From positions 1-39,232 of the IMG/VR virus record IMGVR_UViG_3300044846_004907: a stretch of 39,232 bases of DNA; one strand, 5' to 3'. Made by a program: the position numbers and the translations under genes. How positions within the stretch are numbered: position 1 is the first letter of the stretch; the number at the start of each line of letters is the position of its first letter. The notes beneath the pieces are model-generated. The model did not search any database. It saw only the letters and a list, made by a program, of their open reading frames with translations, and had not been told where the DNA came from. This DNA comes from a virus. Shown here piece by piece: positions 7,101 through 13,000 of this stretch.

Positions 7101-10037
7101 AGTACCAGTTGTACCAGATGTACCGGTTGAACCTGAACTACCTGAACTACCTGAAGTACCTGAACTACCTGAACTACCTGAAGTACCTGAAGTACCTGAA
7201 GTACCGGTTGTACCAGATGTTCCGGTTGTTCCCGATGTACCACTAGTTCCTGATGAACCACTTGAGCCAGATGAACCTGATGAACCACTTGAACCAGATG
7301 AACCTGACGAACCACTTGAACCTGAAGTACCGGTTGTACCACTAGTTCCTGAAGTTCCACTTGTCCCACTAGTTCCCGCAGAACCTGACGTTCCTGAAGT
7401 TCCCGCTGAACCTGACGTTCCTGAAGTTCCTGATGTGCCAGCAGAGCCACTAGTTCCTGATGTTCCACTTGTCCCACTAGTTCCCGCAGAACCTGAAGTA
7501 CCTGCGGTACCACTAGTTCCTGAAGTTCCAGCCGAACCTGACGTTCCTGAAGTTCCACTAGTTCCAGCGGAACCTGATGTTCCAGATGTTCCACTTGTAC
7601 CACTAGTTCCAGCGGAACCTGATGTTCCTGAAGTTCCACTAGTACCACTAGTTCCAGCAGAACCTGACGTACCACTTGTACCATCTCTACCTGATGAACC
7701 TGAGGTTCCTGAAGTTCCACTTGTACCAGTAGAACCGCTAGTTCCTGATGTTCCATTAGTTCCTGATGTACCTGATGAACCTGATGTACCTGATGTACCA
7801 GTCGTTCCTGCAGAACCAGATGTTCCTGAAGTACCAGTTGTTCCACTAGTCCCTGCCGAACCTGAAGTACCTGAAGTACCAGTCGTTCCACTAGTTCCTG
7901 CTGAACCTGATGTACCAGATGTTCCTGAAGTTCCAGCCGAACCTGATGTTCCTGAAGTTCCTGACGTACCACTAGTTCCAGCAGAACCTGAAGTACCTGA
8001 AGTACCAGTCGTTCCACTAGTTCCTGCTGAACCTGATGTACCAGATGTTCCTGACGTACCCGCAGAACCACTAGTTCCTGACGTACCAGCAGAACCACTA
8101 GTTCCTGAAGTTCCTTGTAAACCTGAAGTCCCACTAGTTCCCGCAGAACCTGAAGTACCTGACGTTCCGCTAGTTCCACTAGTTCCAGCGGAACCTGACG
8201 TTCCACTAGTTCCACTAGTTCCTGCAGAACCGCTGGTTCCTGATGTTCCATTTGTACCGCTAGTTCCTGCAGAACCGCTGGTTCCTGATGTTCCATTTGT
8301 ACCGCTAGTTCCCGCAGAACCTGATGTTCCTGATGTACCACTTGTACCCGCAGAACCACTTGTACCCGCAGAACCGCTAGTTCCTGACGTGCCCGCGGAA
8401 CCGCTAGAACCTGAACTGCCTGATGTTCCTGATGTACCTGAAGAACCGCTAGAACCTGAACTACCTGAAGAACCGCTAGAACCTGATGTTCCTGATGAAC
8501 CACTAGTTCCTGATGAACCGTCACCACCAGCAGCCCCGTCTAAATTAGTTAACCAACTAGAATATGAACCGCTACCAGTTTTATCTGTTACTTCAACTGA
8601 TAACGCTCCGGTACCAACAATATAACTTTGTACTATACCATATATAACATTACCAAATGAGTTTGAAATAAATATATTTTGATTAGTAACATATTCTAAT
8701 CCTGCGGACGTGGTTAGTGATAGGGTTGAGCCAATATTTGTTGTACCAATATTAATACTATTAGTAGATGTACCAATAAATTGTGGTGTAACTCCAGATG
8801 AACCTGATGTCCCATTTTCACCAGATGTTCCATTTGCACCTGAAGTACCATTAGTTCCTGACGTTCCAGCTGAACCTGACGTTCCAGAAGTTCCATTTGT
8901 ACCGCTAGTTCCCGCAGAACCTGAAGTTCCAGCTGAACCTGAAGTCCCAGCCGAACCTGATGTACCTGAAGAACCACTAGTCCCAGATGTACCAGCCGAA
9001 CCTGAAGTACCTGATGTTCCACTTGTACCACTAGTCCCAGTTTCACCTGAAGACCCAGAACTACCTGAAGACCCAGAACTACCTGAAGACCCGCTAGACC
9101 CAGAACTACCTGAAGACCCAGATGTACCACTACTTCCTGAAGACCCAGATGTACCACTACTTCCTGAAGTACCATTTTCACCTGAAGAACCTGAAGACCC
9201 ACTTGAACCTGAACTACCGCTAGTTCCGGCAGTACCGCTGGTTCCAGCCCCAAACCCTGTAATGTTTACTGAGTTTGCATTATTATCATTTAATGTTAAT
9301 GTATATGTTTGAGGGTTGTATGTACCACCAGTTATCGCAGTAAACCCTGTCACACTTATAGTATTACCACCACCAATATAATTTAATGATAATGTATAAT
9401 TAGCAGCATTATATGTACCACCAGTAATATGATATCCTCTAAAAACTTTCCAAACCGCATCTTGTCTAGTTGCACCATTAACACCTTCAATATTATTTGA
9501 TGTCCATCCTGAAACTAATATTTTACCAGGTATTGCCGACGCTGCGGTTCCTGTTGTCGCACTATAAATTGTATTGCTAGCAAAATCCCAAGATGAACTT
9601 CCAACATCAACAGCATTTTGAAACTTGGTAGCATAATCATCTATAATATATTGATAAACAGTATTTGTTTCCCTAACATAGACCAACATTCCAAGTTTTC
9701 TTCTTCCACTTGATACGAAATCACTATTTAGAACTACTTGAGCTCTTCTTGTAAGTCCCGCACTTGGGGCGGATTTAAACTGAATCGGAATTGTATTTGT
9801 ACTTACAGTATTGTATGTTCCATTAGTTGCAACTATAAATGTATTCGGTTCACTAGGTAGTGTTAATAATAAATCACTAAGGTTTGATACTTCTTGGTAT
9901 CCACCAACATTCCAAAAATTAAAAGTATACCCTTGTATACTATTAATTGGGTCAGCCGGTGATAGAGACACCGGAAAAATAGGACCTGACGCAAGATTTG
10001 ATGTAGTTGGAAAAATTGTATATGGTACTAAAGGCAT
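1..10037 (-). CDS. Giant collagen-like tail fibre / adhesin, 3' end outside window
   Basis: ATG at 10037-10035 opens a frame (plus-strand triplets starting at multiples of 3) that I followed to base 3 without a stop, so at least 3345 residues; the C-terminus lies beyond the left edge. The protein begins MPLVPYTIFPTTSNLASG. Approximate order: N-terminal domain 1-262 ending in two GGTYNxxxYTLxLN repeats; Gly-X-Y blocks at 263-414, 506-1022, 1117-1562, 1654-1905, 2000-2182, 2338-2425 and 2467-2590; five ~92-residue modules separating the first blocks; three shorter TSLxFxGxGVT modules; then GGxxN-repeat domains from ~2643 to the edge, with a poly-Gly hinge near 2966. Known for such families: collagen-like shafts and repeat heads are common in phage tail fibres. 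I infer a host-contacting fibre, probably trimeric. It is the last visible gene of the structural run, 54 bp after the Thr/Pro-rich gene. No signal peptide or membrane segment seen. Exact fibre type is uncertain. Confidence 0.9.
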   Translation of the reverse strand, partial: MPLVPYTIFPTTSNLASGPIFPVSLSPADPINSIQGYTFNFWNVGGYQEVSNLSDLLLTLPSEPNTFIVATNGTYNTVSTNTIPIQFKSAPSAGLTRRAQVVLNSDFVSSGRRKLGMLVYVRETNTVYQYIIDDYATKFQNAVDVGSSSWDFASNTIYSATTGTAASAIPGKILVSGWTSNNIEGVNGATRQDAVWKVFRGYHITGGTYNAANYTLSLNYIGGGNTISVTGFTAITGGTYNPQTYTLTLNDNNANSVNITGFGAGTSGTAGTSGSSGSSGSSGSSGENGTSGSSGTSGSSGSSGTSGSSGSSGSSGSSGSSGSSGSSGSSGETGTSGTSGTSGTSGSAGTSGTSGSSGTSGSAGTSGSAGTSGSAGTSGTNGTSGTSGSAGTSGTNGTSGANGTSGENGTSGSSGVTPQFIGTSTNSINIGTTNIGSTLSLTTSAGLEYVTNQNIFISNSFGNVIYGIVQSYIVGTGALSVEVTDKTGSGSYSSWLTNLDGAAGGDGSSGTSGSSGTSGSSGSSGSSGSSGSSGTSGTSGSSGSSGSAGTSGTSGSAGTSGSAGTSGTSGTSGSAGTSGTNGTSGTSGSAGTSGTNGTSGTSGSAGTSGTSGTSGSAGTSGTSGTSGTSGSAGTSGTSGLQGTSGTSGSAGTSGTSGSAGTSGTSGTSGSAGTSGTTGTSGTSGSAGTSGTSGTSGTSGSAGTSGTSGTSGSAGTSGTTGTSGTSGSAGTSGTTGTSGTSGSAGTTGTSGTSGSSGTSGTNGTSGTSGSTGTSGTSGTSGSSGRDGTSGTSGSAGTSGTSGTSGTSGSAGTSGTSGTSGTSGSAGTSGTSGTSGSAGTSGTSGTAGTSGSAGTSGTSGTSGTSGSAGTSGTSGTSGSAGTSGTSGSAGTSGTSGTSGTSGTTGTSGSSGSSGSSGSSGSSGSSGSSGSSGTSGTSGTTGTSGTTGTSGTSGTSGSSGSSGTSGSSGSSGSTGTSGTTGTSGTSGTSGTSGTTGTSGTSGSSGSSGTSGSSGSSGTSGSSGSSGRTPQYRVNVSEEISINTLQPLDIYCFVNPVGINLDYTTNQNIVVSASYGNAIYGTVIGYTASTGNFCFEVTDTDGSGSYSSWVINLDGAAGGDGSSGTSGTSGSAGTSGENGTSGTSGTSGTSGSSGTSGTNGTSGTSGTNGTSGSSGSSGTSGSAGTSGSAGTSGSAGTSGTSGTSGTSGTNGTSGTSGSSGSSGTSGSSGSSGSSGSSGSSGSAGTSGTSGTSGTSGSAGTSGTSGTSGSAGTSGTTGTSGTSGSAGTSGTSGTSGTSGSAGTSGTSGTSGSAGTSGTSGTSGTSGSAGTSGTSGTSGTSGSAGTSGTSGRDGTSGTSGSTGTSGSSGESGSSGSSGNGTSGTNGTSGTSGSAGTSGTSGTSGTSGSAGTSGTSGTSGTSGSAGTSGTSGTSGSAGTSGTSGTSGTSGSAGTSGTSGTSGTSGSTGTSGTSGTSGSAGTSGTNGTSGRDGTSGTSGTNGTSGTSGTSGTSGTNGTSGTSGTSGTNGTSGTSGSSGENGTSGISGTSGTSGSAGTSGTSGTSGSAGTSGATPQFIGSSTNTFTIQNLQSGDTISLTTSTNLEYTTNQNIFLSNSFGNVIYGMVSGYTGSTGELILYVTDTLGSGTYNSWLTNLDGAAGGDGSSGTSGLQGTSGTSGENGTSGSSGVTGTSGTSGESGTSGTSGTNGTTGTSGTSGTNGTSGESGTSGTNGTSGESGTSGTSGKSGTNGESGTSGTSGTNGTSGANGTSGTNGTSGANGTSGTNGTSGTSGTNGTSGTNGTSGTSGTNGTSGTSGTNGTSGANGTSGTSGTNGTSGTNGTSGTSGTNGTSGTSGTNGTSGTSGTNGTSGENGTSGSSGITGTSGTSGTSGTSGTNGTSGENGTSGTSGENGTSGQTPQYVGNSTDTFDLNTIIVGQQITLSGSGLIGLEYTTNQSIIASNSFGNAIHGVVTGYTANTGVLVVEVTQIDGSGTYNTWVTNLDGAAGGDGSSGTSGLQGTSGTSGENGTSGSSGKSGTSGTSGTTGTSGTSGTTGTSGTNGTSGENGTSGTSGTNGTSGTSGTSGTNGTSGTTGTSGTNGTSGTNGTSGANGTSGTSGTNGTSGTTGTSGTNGTSGTNGTSGTNGTSGTSGTSGENGTSGENGTSGTSGNSGTSGTSGENGTSGSSGTSGSSGRTPQYLGFTDYVFDLDTLSVGSSINLGGPQMIGLEYTTNQNILVSNSFGTAIHGVTSSYDSVTGDLILVVTQIDGTGTYNSWYTNLDGAAGGDGSSGTSGSGSSFPILSGSSLNEPYVPLTQNPTSLAFVGNGVTATTIGDNVVVEINSVGGGSGFAGTSGTSGIDGTSGISGTSGISGTNGISGTNGISGTNGISGTSGTNGASGTSGTNGASGTSGTSGTSGANGTSGVNGTSGSSGTGAIFPIYNGLTSLSENPTSLTFSGTGYYAFNQLNAVYVVFTGSTGGGGGSGTSGVNGTSGVNGNNGTSGVNGNNGTSGVNGANGTSGVNGNNGTSGVNGANGTSGVNGNNGTSGVNGAAGANGTSGVNGNNGTSGVNGNNGTSGVNGANGTSGVNGANGTSGVNGTSGISPNITIQDEGITLTTQPSLLNFLGAGVTTTIGKNNDVSITIDGGGAGGGVEVLGTGLLSTVRTGVGNSALGSYSASLGGVNNIAYCDFSAVVGGVGNVAQGGYSSIVGGFKNVTYSDYTFIGGGCNHSILLKSPYSVIGGGYCNFISGPYSSVLGGFKNFANGNYATISAGYCNITQDTSNASIVNGQRNTITGSTYSSVGNGFANSICKSNFGNIINSNVSNVSCSDFSTILNGEKLFICSNEQQTPIFKNYFNQILNGAGSGIVNNSITSSLYYSTILNGPGQFIDSASYSSILGGYGNTVCSNYSATFGVANTINAENSYAFGCELTTSSPLTMYVNNMCSCGDVYVANLDTPGKAVCVEANGKLVMYDGGGGGGGSAVIQVGTGVDSSVRINLNNNAYGDCSSIVGGACNQTYSKFGVMGGGCCNYIYSFTDYASITAGECNYVCESCYGHIGNGYRNGIGGSCNSVIGSGEGNKVLNSHCSVNVGGYYNCIQDSFASFIGGGSNNLTCSEYGMIGPIRNNVIAGGTSNCLINTRCSLIGGGGSNKISCSCGSLIVGGTGSNICSISITSTQTMSFNTIVGGSSNTMCETDRSFIGGGNGNFIKNTAGAVIVGGRTNTISNTSYSGTYGCSWNSIVGGRENTICNSCFSFVGSGCENKICSSQSAAGLSTILNGCGNQIKSTGNNVLIAAGWYNCTTDSVTRSSILNGLYNTISGTTTDSAIISGSYSNINGTQILVGGSNNTVSGVS
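1141..2111 (-). repeat. GGxxN-repeat (YadA-head-like) domain 1 of fibre
   Basis: Starts VEVLGTGLLSTVRTGVGNSA and carries many short units of the form S-x-[IV]-x-G-G-x-x-N, for example SASLGGVNNIA, SAVVGGVGNVA, SSIVGGFKNVT and SVIGGGYCNFI. This spacing is typical of trimeric beta-roll heads such as YadA-like adhesins. It ends VANLDTPGKAVCVEANGKLV before a run of glycines. Confidence 0.75.
2112..2268 (-). repeat. Short module B, copy 3
   Basis: About 52 residues with ITIQDEGITLTTQPSLLNFL, GAGVTTTIG and a Gly-rich end (IDGGGAGGG) that leads into the first GGxxN-repeat domain. Confidence 0.65.
2269..2635 (-). repeat. Collagen-like block VII
   Basis: About 123 residues of GTSGVNGNN and GTSGVNGAN units. 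This near-perfect 9-residue period makes the DNA here a 27-bp tandem repeat. Confidence 0.9.
2636..2763 (-). repeat. Short module B, copy 2
   Basis: About 42 residues with FPIYNGLTSLSENPTSLTF, then AVYVVFTGSTGGGGGSG. It has the same FPI and PTSLxF features as copy 1 but is shorter. Confidence 0.65.
2764..3026 (-). repeat. Collagen-like block VI
   Basis: About 87 residues with a regular GTNGIS / GTSGIS pattern followed by GTNGAS, so X-position residues include Asn and Y-position residues include Ile and Ala. Confidence 0.9.
3027..3195 (-). repeat. Short module B, copy 1
   Basis: About 56 residues containing PTSLAFVGNGVTATTIG and NVVVEINSVGGGSG. It shares the PTSLxFxGxGVT pattern with two later copies; such segments are common linkers in phage fibre proteins. 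Confidence 0.7.
3207..3489 (-). repeat. Inter-collagen module A, copy 5
   Basis: About 94 residues starting TPQYLGFTDYVFDLD, with GLEYTTNQNILVSNSFGTAI and ending GTGTYNSWYTNLDGAAGGDG. It is followed by a different module (B) rather than by a long collagen block. Confidence 0.85.
3490..4036 (-). repeat. Collagen-like block V
   Basis: About 182 residues of Gly-X-Y, mostly GTS, GTN and GEN with a GKS near the N-terminal end. Confidence 0.9.
4037..4320 (-). repeat. Inter-collagen module A, copy 4
   Basis: About 95 residues starting TPQYVGNSTDTFDLN, with GLEYTTNQSIIASNSFGNAI and ending GSGTYNTWVTNLDGAAGGDG, then GSSGTSGLQGTSG as after copy 3. Confidence 0.85.
4321..5076 (-). repeat. Collagen-like block IV
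   Basis: About 252 residues of Gly-X-Y in which GTN and GTS alternate (GTNGTSG), unlike the GSA/GSS-rich blocks II and III. GES and GKS units add a few charges. Confidence 0.9.
5077..5350 (-). repeat. Inter-collagen module A, copy 3
   Basis: About 91 residues starting TPQFIGSSTNTFTIQN, with LEYTTNQNIFLSNSFGNVIY and ending GSGTYNSWLTNLDGAAGGDG, followed directly by GSSGTSGLQGTSG. Confidence 0.85.
5351..6689 (-). repeat. Collagen-like block III, with a triplet interruption
   Basis: About 446 residues of Gly-X-Y, including runs of GSS and GSA. At 5916-5933 the sequence reads G-S-S-G-N-G-T-S-G, so one residue of the triplet register is missing. GRD units occur at two places. Confidence 0.9.
6690..6970 (-). 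repeat. Inter-collagen module A, copy 2 (most divergent)
   Basis: About 94 residues starting TPQYRVNVSEEISIN, with LDYTTNQNIVVSASYGNAIY and ending GSGSYSSWVINLDGAAGGDG. The N-terminal half differs most from the other copies (an extra LDIYCFVNPVGIN segment with a cysteine), while the TTNQNI and GSGSYSSW parts are conserved. Confidence 0.85.
6971..8520 (-). repeat. Collagen-like block II (longest)
   Basis: About 516 residues, roughly 172 Gly-X-Y triplets, mainly GTS, GSS and GSA with single GLQ and GRD units; fibre residues ~506-1022. The last ~45 triplets towards the C-terminal end are dominated by GTS and GSS. Antisense frames here stay open only because of the repeat. Confidence 0.9.
8521..8795 (-). 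repeat. Inter-collagen module A, copy 1
   Basis: About 91 residues starting TPQFIGTSTNSINIG, with GLEYVTNQNIFISNSFGN in the middle and GSGSYSSWLTNLDGAAGGDG at the end. It is one of five related copies between the collagen blocks. Confidence 0.85.
8796..9250 (-). repeat. Collagen-like block I
   Basis: About 150 residues of Gly-X-Y, rich in GSS, GTS and GSA, with GEN inserted; fibre residues ~263-414. GSS dominates its first third. Confidence 0.9.
9250..9430 (-). repeat. Two GGTYN/VTGF repeats in fibre N-terminal domain
   Basis: Two tandem units of about 30 residues read GGTYNAANYTLSLN..ISVTGF and GGTYNPQTYTLTLN..VNITGF, just before the first Gly-X-Y block. Repeats of this GTYN...L.VTGF kind are familiar from tail-fibre and tail-associated proteins of phages, which supports a tail-fibre role for the gene. 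Confidence 0.7.
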
Positions 10038-10041
10038 ATTT

Positions 10042-10067
10042 TTAAGTATTTTTATATAAATACTTAA
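10042..10067 (-). promoter_or_regulatory. AT-rich hairpin just upstream of giant fibre gene
   Basis: Bases 10042-10051 and 10058-10067 form a perfect 10-bp inverted repeat (TTAAGTATTT with its complement) around a 6-base loop. It lies 4 bases upstream of the fibre ATG in the 54-bp gap after the Thr/Pro-rich gene, so it could affect translation start or mRNA stability. It includes TATTTAT (minus strand, 10062-10056), seen near other structural genes. It lacks a GC-rich stem and a downstream T run on the minus strand, so it is not a standard terminator. Confidence 0.45.
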
Positions 10068-10091
10068 TATAAAATTAAATTATTAAAAAAT

Positions 10092-13000
10092 TTAAGTTTT
10101 ACTAAACCCTTTAATGTACGCTTTAACTAATGGTAATGTATTTGGAATTACTATTCCAGGATTTGTAAAATATACTGCAACATAGTTTCCTGCGGGAATT
10201 GAATTACCTGAACCTATTGTAAATTGAGGTGTAATATATGTTGTAGTGTAATTACTATTTAAACCATAATTACATGATTGTAAAGACTCCCCATTTGACT
10301 TAACAGATATAATATATTGAGATATTGAATTACCAATACCTAATACCGGTAAAAGTATCGCAATTTGATATTGTACAGATGCCGTAAATCCTTGTGATGA
10401 TGGGCTTAATTCAATAGTTCTAAAACAATATTGAGGTATTGAACATCCAAAACTATCAGTAATTGGTGTCGCCGATTGATTAATTACGGAATTAAATGGA
10501 ACAACCCAATTTCCGTCACCGCTTGAAAAACCTGGATATCTTAAAAATTTATCCCAAACATAACTAATATTATATGATGGGGATGAATTGGCTGAACCAC
10601 TTTGATTATTTAGTCCGTACCACCCATCAAAATTATTTCCATCACCAGAAGGTGAGTTTTGATTGTCAGGCGTACAAGAATCATATCCATCAACAGAGTT
10701 ACATCCAAAACTTCCATAGTTATTACTCCACATGTAATATGCCATATCGTAGTCATCTGTTTCAACCTGAGGTTCAGCAATAAAACGAGCACTATAAATA
10801 GTTGGAGGAGTCGCAGTTGGAGTCATAGTATTAGTATTAGTATTTGTTTGAGTATTAGTAGGTGTAGATGTTAATGTACTTGTTTGTGTATTTGTTTGTG
10901 TCAACGTATTAGTTGGTGTAGATGTTAATGTATTTGTTTGTGTGTTAGTTTGTGTCAACGTATTAGTAGGTGTTTGTGTGTTAGTTTGTGTCAACGTATT
11001 AGTCGGTGTATTTGTACTAGTGGAAGTATTAGTAACTGTTGATGTAATAGTATTAGTTGGTGTTTGAGTAACTGTTGCTGTAATAGTATTAGTTGGTGTT
11101 TGAGTAGACGTTGCAGTATTGGTCACGGTAGATGTAATTGTATTGGTCACGGTAGATGTAATTGTATTAGTAGGCGTTTGAGTAACCGTAGGTGTATTAG
11201 TAGGCGTTTGAGTAACCGTAGGTGTATTAGTTTGAGTACTAGTTATTGTATTAGTTGGGGTATTTGTTGATGTTTGAGTATTAGTAATAGTATTTGTAGG
11301 TGTATTAGTTTGAGTATTAGTTTGAGTATTTGTTTGAGTTTGAGTATTAGTAATAGTATTAGTAGGTGTCTGAGTAACAGTTGAAGTAATGGTATTAGTC
11401 GGAGTATTTGTCACCGTTTGTGTTAATGTTGAAGTCCTTGTAATAGTGTTTGTTGCGGTAATAGTACTTGTTTGGGTCGCAGTATTAGTAGGTGTTTGAG
11501 TAGTGGTAGGTGTTTGAGTAGGTGTCTGTGTAGTAGTTGATGTTTGAGTATTTGTTATCGTATTTGTAGGGGTCTGTGTATTTGTTGGAGTTTGAGTAAT
11601 TGTTGGAGTCTGTGTATTTGTTGGAGTTTGAGTAATTGTATTAGTATTAGTTTGAGTATTAGTGACCGTTGAAGTTATAGTTGGAGTAACTGTCATGGTA
11701 ACCGTTGAAGTTATAGTTGATGTTGGTGTTTGCGTACTTGTTTGAGTATTAGTTTGTGATGGTAAAGGAGTGTCTGTTGATGTTGCGGTAGGTGTTAATG
11801 TTAACGATTCAGTTACTGACGGTGTAATTGATTCAGTGACAGTTGGGCTTGCTCCAGGTGTTCCTGTATTACTAGCAGTAATTGATGGTGTTGGGGTGTT
11901 AGTTTCAGTTTGAGTGACTGTTGGTGTTACGGTTTGAGTACTTGTCGTGGTTGGTTGTGGAGTATTTGTAGGTTCTTGAGTTGGTGATGCGGATAATGTC
12001 GCAGTTTTACTAGCAGTATATGATGCGGTATTAGTATTTGTTTGAGTATTTGTAATTGTACTCGTATTTGTTGGTGTTTGTGTATTTGTTGGTGTTTGAG
12101 TAATTGTTGGAGTAACTGTTGATGTTTGTGTGTTTGTTGGTGTTATCGTATTTGTTTGTGTCAATGTACTTGTTGATGTTATAGTTGGAGTATTTGTTGA
12201 TGTTATAGTTGGTGTCGGTGTTGGTGTATTTGTAGATGTTTGAGTGACAGTTTGTGTTTGAGTATTTGATATAGTAATAGTTGGTGTTCTAGTAACTGAT
12301 TCAGTAGGAGTTATAGTTGATGTTTGAGTATTAGTTGGTGTGTTAGTATTTGTTTGTGTATTAGTCGGAGTTTGAGTATTAGTTATTGTATTAGTTTGAG
12401 TTTGTGTATTAGTATTTGTATTAGTATTTGTTGGAGTATTTGTCAATGTGGACGTAACCGTAGATGTTATAGTATTAGTTGGTGTTTGAGTTATTGTTGG
12501 AGTAACAGTTGGTGTTATTGTACTAGTTGAAGTTTGAGTAGTAGTGTTTGTCGGAGTTTGAGTAGTGGTGTTTGTATTAGTTTGAGTATTTGTTTGAGTA
12601 TTTGTTTGAGTGTTTGTATTTGTTTGAGTGTTTGTTTGTGTATTAGTTTGAGTATTAGTTTGAGTATTGGTAGGTGTAAATGTTGGTGTACTTGTATTTG
12701 TGGGTGTTTGTGTTTGAGTTTCAGTATTTGACAATGTAATAGATTGTGTAACAGTTGCAGTCGCGCCAGGTGTTCCTGTATTACTAGCAGTGATTGATGG
12801 TGTTGGCGTGTTTGTCTCAGTTTGAGTAACCGTTGGAGTAACAGTTTGCGTAAGAGTATTTGTTGGTGTAGATGTTGGAGTCACCGTGGATGTAGCTGTT
12901 ACAGTATTTGTAGGTGTAGATGTTAGAGTGTTTGTTTGAGTGTTAGTCTGAGTATTTGTAGGTGTACTTGTTAAAGTACTTGTTTGGGTTTGAGTATTAG

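Noticed and set aside
3467-8527. Minus-strand frames with HQVHQELVV-type repeats
   Set aside because: Shifted reading of the same collagen DNA (plus-strand triplets one base off). They stop inside the inter-collagen modules, where the true frame stays open.
5680-8625. Long plus-strand open frames encoding VPDVPEVPAEP-type repeats
   Set aside because: They are the antisense reading of the GTS/GSS/GSA collagen codons. The same repeat keeps several frames open; only the minus-strand Gly-X-Y frame has non-repeat flanking domains, a start codon and continuity over 10 kb.
2250-9250. Possible CRISPR array or plain satellite DNA
   Set aside because: Repeat units are codon-sized (9 and 27 bp), have no unique spacers of constant length, and are in frame within one coding sequence.
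11064-12731. Plus-strand Cys/Ser/Ile-rich frames opposite the Thr/Pro stalk
   Set aside because: Low-complexity antisense shadows of the TPTNTQT repeat with no leader or folded part.
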